Shown in pieces: positions 1 to 4,996 of a stretch of DNA of 11,163 nucleotides. The DNA is from Candidatus Uhrbacteria bacterium. GTDB taxonomy: Bacteria > Patescibacteriota > Patescibacteriia > 2-12-FULL-60-25. The number at the start of each line of letters is the position of its first letter. Within the stretch, counting starts at the first letter, position 1. The stretch covers positions 48,015 through 59,177 of the forward strand of contig JAHFIK010000001.1 of NCBI GenBank assembly GCA_023246415.1, in the 5' to 3' direction. Below the pieces are notes generated by a model, which saw only the letters and a program-made list of their open reading frames with translations, made no database searches and had not been told where the DNA came from. A program made the position numbers and the translations under genes.

Positions 1-96
1 CAGAAGATGACGGTTGTCGTCATGGGTAAAGACATTAAGAATATCGAGCACATGCTGGATGGGAAGAAGTTCGTGGGGACGGTGATTGAGAATTAG
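1..96 (+). CDS. pyrH: UMP kinase, C-terminal end (partial)
   Basis: This is the last 31 codons of an open frame entering from the left edge and ending in TAG. The tail carries a hydrophobic strand (TVVVMGKDIKNIEHML) and then GKKFVGTVIEN. A terminal beta-strand, an 'N-x-x-x-x-L-x-G' helix turn and a final 'GT-[IV]-[IV]' is how UMP kinases of the amino-acid-kinase fold usually end. The enzyme phosphorylates UMP to UDP in pyrimidine nucleotide synthesis in the cytoplasm. Only the tail is visible, so the call rests on a short match to the family's ending, and another amino-acid-kinase-fold protein is possible. No intrinsic terminator follows directly; the 3' side runs into an octamer repeat and a candidate hammerhead ribozyme. 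Confidence 0.55.
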   Translation, partial: QKMTVVVMGKDIKNIEHMLDGKKFVGTVIEN

Positions 97-128
97 GTCC
101 GTAGGTGCGTGGGTCCGTAGGTTCGGAA
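97..128. repeat. Octamer tandem repeat (GTCCGTAG type)
   Basis: Four consecutive 8-bp units start right after the stop codon of the preceding gene: GTCCGTAG, GTGCGTGG, GTCCGTAG and a degenerate GTTCGGAA. The 11-bp string GGTCCGTAGGT occurs twice, 16 bp apart (96-106 and 112-122). No inverted partner is seen nearby. The GTGCGTGG unit resembles the heptamers of the hairpin before rplJ. Confidence 0.7.
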
Positions 129-136
129 CGAAAAAC

Positions 137-200
137 GGGTTCAGAAAGAGTAGAGGCGCCATAGTGCACACTTTCCTGAGGAGTCCGCGACGAAGGATCC
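137..200 (+). ncRNA. Candidate type III hammerhead ribozyme
   Basis: The catalytic-core string CTGAGGA (176-182, consensus CUGANGA) is followed by a 3-bp stem II, GTC/GAC (183-185 with 189-191, loop CGC), and then GAA (192-194). Stem I is GAAAG (144-148) with CTTTC (171-175); it extends to eight pairs with one A-A mismatch by using 149-151 and 168-170. Stem III is GGGTTC (137-142) with GGATCC (195-200), including two G-U pairs. All elements abut as in a type III hammerhead, leaving exactly one unpaired base, A143, at the cleavage position. The odd point is the 15.1-16.1 pair, which is G-C (G195-C142) rather than the near-universal A-U and would be expected to slow or block cleavage. Loop I contains GGCGCC, which could pair with the CGC of loop II. 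The element lies in what would be the 3' UTR of the upstream gene. Confidence 0.55.
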
Positions 201-294
201 CTTTCTAGCCGAGCTGTTTATTTAATACCGTTTACCTTTTTCATCACTGAGGTCAGAGAAGGATGGTAGATACGGAGTTTCTTATCAAATAGGC

Positions 295-323
295 TTGACA
301 AACGCCTCATTTCCTGATATAAC
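295..323 (+). promoter_or_regulatory. Sigma-70-type promoter
   Basis: A perfect -35 box TTGACA (295-300), a 17-bp spacer and a -10 box TATAAC (318-323) precede the gene at 373. The expected transcript start is near 330, giving a leader of about 43 nt. This is the strongest promoter in the window by consensus match. Confidence 0.8.
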
Positions 324-361
324 GCGCGCATCGTCCTTTACATTTGAAGGCGAGAAAATTT

Positions 362-367
362 AGGAGG
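362..367 (+). promoter_or_regulatory. Strong Shine-Dalgarno site
   Basis: AGGAGG lies 5 nt upstream of a GTG codon at 373 and fixes that GTG as the start. It stands out because most other genes in the window have no recognisable Shine-Dalgarno sequence. Confidence 0.85.
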
Positions 368-372
368 TTCTA

Positions 373-987
373 GTGAGAAAATCCAGTATTCGAATTTTGC
401 TATGGTTTTTACTGTCGACCCTAGCTATTGGGTCGCTGATCACATACACGCTGATCCGTATAGCTACGCGAGACGCATCTAAAACGGAGGTTGACGGCAA
501 GGTGATCAGATCTGTATGGACTCCGCAGAATACTCACGTGACCGGGCAACAAGTGGTTCGTGTTGTGTTCGCTCCACCTGCACCATTCCTCGTCCCAGAA
601 GTACGATCGTTTCTCAAGATTGATGTATTGGCTTGGTATGGCGAACAGCCGTGGAGTATGCAATGTGATCTTGAGCCAGTTCCTAATACGTCTACATACG
701 CGTGTGAATTTGATCTCAGAGAAAATCACGCGGAAGTATTTGGACAGATACGGATGGTTGTTCCATGCGGTATGGATGGCTGCGAATATAACGATACGTC
801 AGTGTCAGGTACTCTGGCGATGCGCTTTTGGGGCGATCTTACGGATACACCTTGTGGCGGTCACGGGAAGCCTCTGGGCGATTTGTCTGTAAGTGTGGAT
901 GGGAAGGTAGTCGCCTACGATTTCACCGACCCCGCAACTATCGAGCCGTGTAGTGGGGAACGTTGTAACTTTCATTTCAAGGCCTAG
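373..987 (+). CDS. Membrane-anchored or secreted protein of unknown function
   Basis: This 204-residue protein is not recognised. It starts at GTG, supported by a perfect Shine-Dalgarno 5 nt upstream and a consensus promoter. Residues 2-7 are basic and residues 8-30 form one hydrophobic segment, either an uncleaved anchor or a signal peptide without an obvious lipobox. The rest would lie outside the cytoplasm. It looks beta-rich, with short alternating hydrophobic strands, and has seven cysteines (about residues 98, 111, 132, 137, 161, 193, 198), several closely spaced (C132/C137, C193/C198), which suggests disulphides or metal binding after export. It is a single-gene unit with its own promoter and a hairpin downstream, lying between two short-unit repeat arrays. 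The strong Shine-Dalgarno is unlike the neighbouring genes and could mean later acquisition. No enzyme motif was found. Confidence 0.8.
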   Translation: MRKSSIRILLWFLLSTLAIGSLITYTLIRIATRDASKTEVDGKVIRSVWTPQNTHVTGQQVVRVVFAPPAPFLVPEVRSFLKIDVLAWYGEQPWSMQCDLEPVPNTSTYACEFDLRENHAEVFGQIRMVVPCGMDGCEYNDTSVSGTLAMRFWGDLTDTPCGGHGKPLGDLSVSVDGKVVAYDFTDPATIEPCSGERCNFHFKA

Positions 988-1007
988 TTTGTCTCGCCCA
1001 CTTCCTC

Positions 1008-1049
1008 ATAAGGGACCCGTCCGCTTCTCAGCGTTCGTGGTCCCTTTAT
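1008..1049 (+). terminator. Possible intrinsic terminator hairpin
   Basis: AAGGGACC (1010-1017) pairs with GGTCCCTT (1039-1046) and is flanked by further A/T-rich sequence. The loop is long (about 21 nt) and the U tract is poor, so termination is plausible rather than clear. It sits 22 nt after the stop of the gene at 373. Confidence 0.45.
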
Positions 1050-1054
1050 GATTT

Positions 1055-1087
1055 CCCCACGCCCCACGCCCCACGCCCCACGCCCCA
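1055..1087. repeat. Heptamer tandem repeat (CCCCACG x4.7)
   Basis: Four perfect copies of CCCCACG (1055-1082) are followed by a partial copy, CCCCA (1083-1087). Written as ACGCCCC, the unit resembles the ACGCACN heptamer of the hairpin at 1361-1434. No inverted arm is seen. It lies between the hairpin after the gene at 373 and the rplJ promoter. Confidence 0.9.
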
Positions 1088-1113
1088 GCTTTTCGCCCTA
1101 ACTCACCCCTTTC

Positions 1114-1142
1114 TTGACAAATTCCCCATATTCCCGTACTCT
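1114..1142 (+). promoter_or_regulatory. Promoter of the rplJ-rplL unit
   Basis: A consensus -35 box TTGACA (1114-1119) is followed, 17 bp on, by a weak -10 box TACTCT (1137-1142). This would start transcription near 1149 and give an unusually long leader of about 290 nt before rplJ, consistent with a regulatory leader. Confidence 0.55.
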
Positions 1143-1149
1143 TTCGCCA

Positions 1150-1340
1150 CATCCGAAGATCGTGTCCTGAGACCGTAGGAGTCCTTCTTCTCGAAAGAGA
1201 TGGGATTCAAAACGAACAAACCTGTTCGATCCTACCGAGGCGCGCTCGTCAGCTTCTCTGAAAAGAGATCTCTGACGCCTTCTCCCGCATTTGCGGACGA
1301 AGGAACAAGCCCGCAGGACGAAACTCCGCGGGTGTTTTAA
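1150..1340 (+). ncRNA. Structured rplJ leader, probable L10-type autoregulatory attenuator
   Basis: The leader folds into several local elements. GTAGGA (1175-1180) pairs with TCCTAC (1230-1235) and closes two hairpins: TCTC-GAAA-GAGA (1189-1200) and CGAACA-AACC-TGTTCG (1213-1228). Below this stem, GA dinucleotides on both strands (1169-1172 and 1237-1238) face an asymmetric internal loop flanked by a CC/GG pairing, as in a kink-turn. Next comes CGTCAG (1247-1252) paired with CTGACG (1272-1277), enclosing TCTCT-GAAA-AGAGA (1255-1268). The leader ends in an intrinsic terminator (1310-1338). In many bacteria, L10 or the L10-L12 complex binds a kink-turn-bearing rplJ leader to repress the operon. 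The position, kink-turn-like loop and terminator all fit that model; the match to the known family is inferred from architecture, not from a covariance search. Confidence 0.55.
1310..1338 (+). terminator. Intrinsic terminator / attenuator before rplJ
   Basis: CCCGC (1310-1314) pairs with GCGGG (1328-1332), with a bulged A and a further GG/CC pairing around an 8-nt loop, followed by TGTTTT (1333-1338). It ends about 100 nt before the rplJ start, so it would act as a premature terminator within the leader. A competing hairpin just upstream (CCGCA/TGCGG, about 1285-1296) may be part of a switch. Confidence 0.65.
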
Positions 1341-1360
1341 AAGGTCGAATAGAATCAATT

Positions 1361-1434
1361 AGTGCGTGGTGCGTAGTGCGTGGTGCGTAGGAAAGACCTA
1401 TGCCCGACGCACAACGCACTACGCACGACGCACT
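1361..1434. mobile_element. Heptamer inverted repeat flanked by a direct repeat (MITE-like)
   Basis: The left arm (1361-1388) is four heptamers alternating AGTGCGT and GGTGCGT. The right arm (1407-1434) is four heptamers of ACGCAC plus a variable base. The arms are complementary at 26 of 28 positions around an 18-nt loop. The sequence ATCAATT(A) occurs immediately before (1354-1360/1361) and immediately after (1435-1441/1442) the element, which is what a target-site duplication of 7-8 bp would leave. There is no coding capacity. If it was inserted, it separated the rplJ start from its original upstream sequence; its right end lies only 7 nt before the start codon, so in mRNA the hairpin would sit next to the ribosome entry site. 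The insertion reading is an inference from one site. Confidence 0.6.
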
Positions 1435-1441
1435 ATCAATT

Positions 1442-2128
1442 ATGGCAAAATCACGTCAGCAAAAGTCGATCTCGCTCGAAAAGCTGGTCGACGCATTCAA
1501 GCGTGCAAAGTCCGTCGTGTTCGCGAACTTCCAGGGTCTCACCGTCCTTCAGGCCGATGAGCTCCGAAACAAGGCGCGCGCTGCGGGCGTCGAATACTCC
1601 GTGGCGAAGAAAACGCTCGTCACGAAGGCGGCGAAAGAAGCCGGATTCGACATCAATGCAAAGAACTTCAAAGGAATGATCGGTGCCGCCTTCGGAATCG
1701 AAGACGAAATGGCGCCAGCAAAGATCATCGGTGATCTTTCAAAGAAAACATCCATCACGCTCGTCGGAGGCATCTTCGACGGAAGCCCGATCGATGCCGC
1801 AAAGGTCACGGCCCTGAGCAAGCTTCCAGGCAAGCAAGAAATGCTTGGAACGCTCGTTGGCACGATCTATGCTCCGGTCAGCGCCTTCGTTCGCGTGTTG
1901 AACTCCATCCGCGAAAAGCGCGAAGCCGGTTCCCCGACGCCTGTCGTCGCCGAAACGGTCGCTGCTCCAGTCGCAGCCGTTGCTCCAGAAGCGCCCGTCG
2001 CCGAAGCATCGGTCGAAGCGCCAGCGGAACCAGCTCCAGCTGCAGAAGCCACTCCAGAAGTTGCGCCAGCTCCAGAGGCCGCCCCGGAAGCCCCGGTCGC
2101 CCCTGCTGAAGCTGCCGCAGCCGCCTAA
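1442..2128 (+). CDS. rplJ: Large ribosomal subunit protein L10 (uL10) with Ala/Pro/Glu-rich tail
   Basis: The 228-residue product starts MAKSRQQKSISLEKLV. An upstream in-frame ATG at 1400 is rejected because the extra 14 codons come from the repeat hairpin and the family begins near this point. Residues 1-160 match the L10 fold: the conserved N-terminal region with VVFANFQGLTVLQADELRNKAR and VEYSVAKKTLVTKAA, then the KLPGKQEMLGTLVGTIYAPV segment and the helix that anchors L7/L12 dimers. L10 binds 23S rRNA at the base of the stalk and recruits translation factors through L7/L12. Residues about 165-228 are an added low-complexity tail of Ala, Pro, Glu and Val, making the protein longer than the usual 165-180 residues. 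No Shine-Dalgarno is visible. It is co-directional with rplL, 100 bp downstream, and probably controlled by the leader at 1150-1340. Confidence 0.96.
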   Translation: MAKSRQQKSISLEKLVDAFKRAKSVVFANFQGLTVLQADELRNKARAAGVEYSVAKKTLVTKAAKEAGFDINAKNFKGMIGAAFGIEDEMAPAKIIGDLSKKTSITLVGGIFDGSPIDAAKVTALSKLPGKQEMLGTLVGTIYAPVSAFVRVLNSIREKREAGSPTPVVAETVAAPVAAVAPEAPVAEASVEAPAEPAPAAEATPEVAPAPEAAPEAPVAPAEAAAAA

Positions 2129-2160
2129 GCGGTCCCTCGTCACTCTTAAATAACTGTTAC

Positions 2161-2219
2161 GGCAATTCTCTATCGCGTTCTCTGGCCAAAAGCCAAAAGC
2201 CGATAGCTAAACGCCATTA
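2161..2219. repeat. Heptamer array before rplL (GCCAAAA/GCTAAAC type)
   Basis: The right part (2185-2219) reads as five 7-bp units: GCCAAAA twice, then GCCGATA, GCTAAAC and GCCATTA. The left part (2161-2184) is a degenerate inverted partner: GGC (2161-2163) and CTATCG (2170-2175) face CGATAG (2201-2206) and GCC (2213-2215) with equal 6-nt gaps. TTAC occurs on both flanks (2157-2160 and 2217-2220), a weak hint of a duplication. The array fills most of the rplJ-rplL spacer and ends 9 nt before the rplL start. Confidence 0.6.
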
Positions 2220-2228
2220 CCCATTCCT

Positions 2229-2627
2229 ATGTCAGACGAACAGAAGAACGTCGAAGTCCCTGCGAAGTTCGCAGCCATCGTCGACGCTATTGAAAAGCTC
2301 ACGGTTCTCGATCTCGCGGAACTCGTGAAGGTCCTCGAAGATAAGTTCGGTGTGTCCGCCGCCGCCCCAGTCGCCATGATGGCCGCCGGTGCCGGTGCTG
2401 CAGAGGTCGAAGAAAAGTCCGAATTCACGGTTGAGCTCACGGAAGCCGGATCCAACAAGATCGGCGTCATCAAAGCCGTCCGCGAAGCCACGGGTCTCGG
2501 ATTGAAGGAAGCCAAGGATATCGTCGATGCCGCCCCGAAGGTGGTCAAAGAAGCTGTGCCGAAGGCCGATGCCGAAGCCCTCAAGAAGAAGATCGAAGAA
2601 GCCGGTGGAAAGGCCGTCTTGAAGTAA
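2229..2627 (+). CDS. rplL: Large ribosomal subunit protein bL12 (L7/L12)
   Basis: The 132-residue product has the full L7/L12 layout. An N-terminal dimerisation and L10-binding domain (about 8-42, with LTVLDLAELVKVLEDKFGV) is followed by an Ala/Gly/Met-rich hinge (about 43-60). The C-terminal factor-binding domain (about 63-132) carries EKSEFTVELTEAGSNKIGVIK, the signature GLGLKEAKDIVDAAPK, and the ending AEALKKKIEEAGGKAVLK. It forms the mobile stalk that recruits EF-Tu, EF-G and IF2. Length is slightly above the usual 120-130. No Shine-Dalgarno is seen upstream of the ATG; the sequence before it is the heptamer array. It is transcribed with rplJ and ends at a strong intrinsic terminator 25 nt after the stop. 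rpoB does not follow, unlike in many bacteria. Confidence 0.98.
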   Translation: MSDEQKNVEVPAKFAAIVDAIEKLTVLDLAELVKVLEDKFGVSAAAPVAMMAAGAGAAEVEEKSEFTVELTEAGSNKIGVIKAVREATGLGLKEAKDIVDAAPKVVKEAVPKADAEALKKKIEEAGGKAVLK

Positions 2628-2651
2628 TCGACTTCGTTGAAATACGAATCA

Positions 2652-2683
2652 AACAAACCCCCGAGAAATCTCGGGGGTTTGTT
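2652..2683. terminator. Strong intrinsic terminator, probably bidirectional
   Basis: A 14-bp stem, AACAAACCCCCGAG (2652-2665) with CTCGGGGGTTTGTT (2670-2683), encloses a 4-nt loop. The T-rich 3' arm serves as the U tract for rplL, and the complementary A-rich 5' arm does the same for the convergent gene ending at 2768. Confidence 0.9.
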
Positions 2684-2692
2684 ATAGGATAT

Positions 2693-2760
2693 GGAATTTG
2701 GAATTTAGAATTTGGAATTTAGGTCCGAACCCAAATTCTAAATTCTAAATTCCAAATTCC
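2693..2760. repeat. Heptamer inverted repeat (GGAATTT / AAATTCC type)
   Basis: The left arm (2693-2720) is GGAATTT, GGAATTT, AGAATTT, GGAATTT. The right arm (2733-2760) is AAATTCT twice, then AAATTCC twice. The arms are complementary at 27 of 28 positions around a 12-nt loop. The design (4 heptamers, loop, 4 inverted heptamers) equals that of the hairpin before rplJ, although the unit sequence is quite different. No flanking direct repeat was found. It lies between the rplL terminator and the end of the convergent gene, where it could add to termination in both directions. Confidence 0.9.
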
Positions 2761-2767
2761 TTTTCAG

Positions 2768-4879
2768 CTACGGCAACGGCAACACGAAGATTTTATTTCC
2801 GCTATCAATGACGTAGAGATTCTTTGTCTTTGGATCGCCAGTGAGATCAACCGGGCCGTTGAATGTTGGGGAGGTGTACTGGCCCATCAGCTTTCCGTCT
2901 TTGGTGAAGACGAGGACGCGCTTTCCGACTTGGTCCGTGATCGCGATGACGTTCGCATCTGGATCGGTCCAGATTTGATTTGCGTTGGTGAGCGGGGGAT
3001 CGATCGTCGGGAGGACGAATCCATCCTGACCGCCGCTCAGGAAGCGTGCAATTTTTCCATCTGCCGTGAGGATATATACGTTCGAATCAATGGCGAGCGA
3101 GACCGCATTCGCAAGGTTCGAGTTTGTGGCCTGGAGATACTTTGTTCCGTTCCCAAATCCGCCGGACGCATTCGAGAATTTCCAAATTTGCTGGCTTGGA
3201 GCATCGAGGACGTATAAGCGATTCCCCGTGTACGTGAGTGCGTCGGTGACGGCTTGCATCCCGGAGCTTCCGATCGCGGCTTTCGCGATCTTTCCGTCAT
3301 CAAGCGTTGCGGCGAGGAGCGTTTTATCCTGAAGAACGATGACGACGGATGTTTTTCCGGCACCGATGGCGACCGGAGCGGCGGTGTTCGATGGAAGGTC
3401 GATCTTCTTCGCTTCTTTCGTTGAGGGATCGACGGCAACGAGCTGCTTGTCGGCGCGATCCAGGAAGACGATTTTGTTCTGGAACAGGATCGGCGAGGAG
3501 AGCGCGTTCGCGGCAATGCCATCCGGGAGCGCGAAGAGCTGCGATGGCGCACTGACATTCTGGATGCGCTGCAGTTTCGTTTTCAGATCCGCGGCTTGTG
3601 CTTGGAGTTTTTTGATGGCGTCTTTGCGAGATGGGGTGGAGTCATCAAGATTCTTGACGGATGCAAGTGCGGACGCGAGCGTTTCGCGTGCGCGATCTTC
3701 CGAGTAGACGGCTTCGCCCTCCGCTTTGCCGATGGATGCTTTCGCCGCATCGTACGTTGAGTTCCACGCCGCCTCTTGTGCAGCGATATTTTGGCGATGC
3801 TTCACATATATGCCGATTAGAACGGAACCAACAATGACGACCGCGATGAGCGTGATCATCGTCTTTTTCTTTTTCGTGAACAGCGTCCCGAATCCGGCGT
3901 GCATCCCGCGGAGGTTGACCATGTTCGCCACGTCGCGTGTTCGTTCCCGTTTGAGGAGCCCGCGCACGAAGCGCATCGGATTGAACGTTCCGCCGAGTTT
4001 CGGCGCCGATGGTTCGGCCATGGTCCGATCCGGTTCGTCTTTCTTTCCGAAGGTTGGGGCCAGATACCGGAGTGCGTCTGCTTCGGTGCGGCGAAGATTT
4101 TCAATGGAGGCCGTGCTCTTTTCTTTTTCCGGGATCAGCGAGGGGAGCGGGATCTGTTTCGGTTCATCCATGGGCATACACGCGACGATTGCGGCCACGA
4201 AATCGTCTGGGACACTTCGCGTTTCTAAGTCCTGTTTGATCTCAAGCGCGGCCGTGACTGGCGGCAACGTGGTGAGTCGTTCCTTAATCCGAAGTTCGTT
4301 TCGATATCGTTCGAAGTTTTTCGAACCCGCGATGAGGAGATCGCCGGCTTTGAAGTCACCGCAGATGATGTTTGAAAAGAGTTTTTCCGGATTGATGTCG
4401 GCCGGTTGATCAAGCGATCCGAAGAGATCGTACGTCTTGAACGTTCCATCTTCCTGTGATTGAAGGAACATGTTCATGAGTCGGCCGATCCCTGCCAGAC
4501 AGAGGTGACCGTTCGAGAGTTCGATCAGAAAAATGTTAACGCGTGACCAGTTGATCGGAGCCGTTTCTTGCTTCACAAAATCGCTGACCGCTGTATTCAC
4601 ATTCTGAACGATTTTTTCAAACCGGGTGACGGGATCCTGTTCGACACTGGAGGTGAGATTTCTGGAATGTTCCGCTTCGTTGTTCACCACATCGATCAAT
4701 TGATCATAGACGTATCCAACGCCGTCGATTTCCGCAATGATGAGGAGCGTTGGGCCATGCTTCGACATCCCGGACGATTCGAATCGGAAGATCCCGATAA
4801 TCCGTTCGTCAAACTGGCTGTTAGAGAATTCAATGTCCGCAATACGGTACATTGTGGGTTTTTCATTGGGCGTTTCCAT
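2768..4879 (-). CDS. PP2C-like / single-TM / beta-propeller protein
   Basis: The 703-residue product has three parts. Residues about 10-235 resemble a PP2C-type (PPM) phosphatase fold: strands TLLIIAEIDGVG and VNIFLIEL, then CGDFKAGDLLIAGSKNF (173-189), matching the PPM 'G-D-x-x-x-G-D-x-[LI]-[LI]' stretch. The clear metal-binding DGxG aspartates are not obvious, so it may be inactive. A charged linker (about 236-335) leads to a lysine run and one membrane helix (about 341-358). Then come a short coiled-coil-like region (about 365-440) and, to the end, repeated strands with AVDPSTKEAKKI, YVLDAPSQQIWKF, YILTADGKIARF and YVIDSGNKIFVL. This is the look of an NHL/YVTN-type beta-propeller, placed outside the cell. 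It could couple an external or envelope state to a cytoplasmic domain, but no function is known to me. It is convergent with rplL and divergent from the regulator at 4997. The start is uncertain (no Shine-Dalgarno; M10 is an alternative). Confidence 0.75.
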   Translation of the reverse strand: METPNEKPTMYRIADIEFSNSQFDERIIGIFRFESSGMSKHGPTLLIIAEIDGVGYVYDQLIDVVNNEAEHSRNLTSSVEQDPVTRFEKIVQNVNTAVSDFVKQETAPINWSRVNIFLIELSNGHLCLAGIGRLMNMFLQSQEDGTFKTYDLFGSLDQPADINPEKLFSNIICGDFKAGDLLIAGSKNFERYRNELRIKERLTTLPPVTAALEIKQDLETRSVPDDFVAAIVACMPMDEPKQIPLPSLIPEKEKSTASIENLRRTEADALRYLAPTFGKKDEPDRTMAEPSAPKLGGTFNPMRFVRGLLKRERTRDVANMVNLRGMHAGFGTLFTKKKKTMITLIAVVIVGSVLIGIYVKHRQNIAAQEAAWNSTYDAAKASIGKAEGEAVYSEDRARETLASALASVKNLDDSTPSRKDAIKKLQAQAADLKTKLQRIQNVSAPSQLFALPDGIAANALSSPILFQNKIVFLDRADKQLVAVDPSTKEAKKIDLPSNTAAPVAIGAGKTSVVIVLQDKTLLAATLDDGKIAKAAIGSSGMQAVTDALTYTGNRLYVLDAPSQQIWKFSNASGGFGNGTKYLQATNSNLANAVSLAIDSNVYILTADGKIARFLSGGQDGFVLPTIDPPLTNANQIWTDPDANVIAITDQVGKRVLVFTKDGKLMGQYTSPTFNGPVDLTGDPKTKNLYVIDSGNKIFVLPLP

Positions 4880-4996
4880 GGGGGGAGTTCCGGGCGCTTC
4901 TGACGTCCGGTTCGTTCACCTATTTTGCCACGTTCTGGGGGGGTCTGCTTGGTCTCTTGTCAAGGGGGCACCGGAGAGGCAGGATATCCTCGACGT

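Noticed and set aside
263..292. A nine-codon mini-ORF with an upstream purine run, just before the promoter at 295.
   Set aside because: Too short to support, and it lies upstream of the likely transcript start.
1400..1441. Upstream in-frame ATG that would lengthen L10 by 14 residues.
   Set aside because: The extra codons are the right arm of the heptamer hairpin and have no L10-like sequence; ATG 1442 gives the normal family N-terminus.
1739..2143. Long reverse-strand open frames opposite rplJ.
   Set aside because: They arise from the biased GC-rich codon use of rplJ; their translations (Trp/Gly/Arg-rich or Ala/Gly/Thr-rich) match no family.
3726..4409. A 227-codon + strand frame opposite the PP2C-like gene.
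   Set aside because: It is antisense to a well-supported membrane protein gene and has no domain or start signal.
4925..4996. Upstream ATG extending the winged-helix regulator by 24 residues.
   Set aside because: The added sequence is Gly/Arg/Pro-rich with no fold, and the winged-helix domain begins directly at the internal Met (4997).
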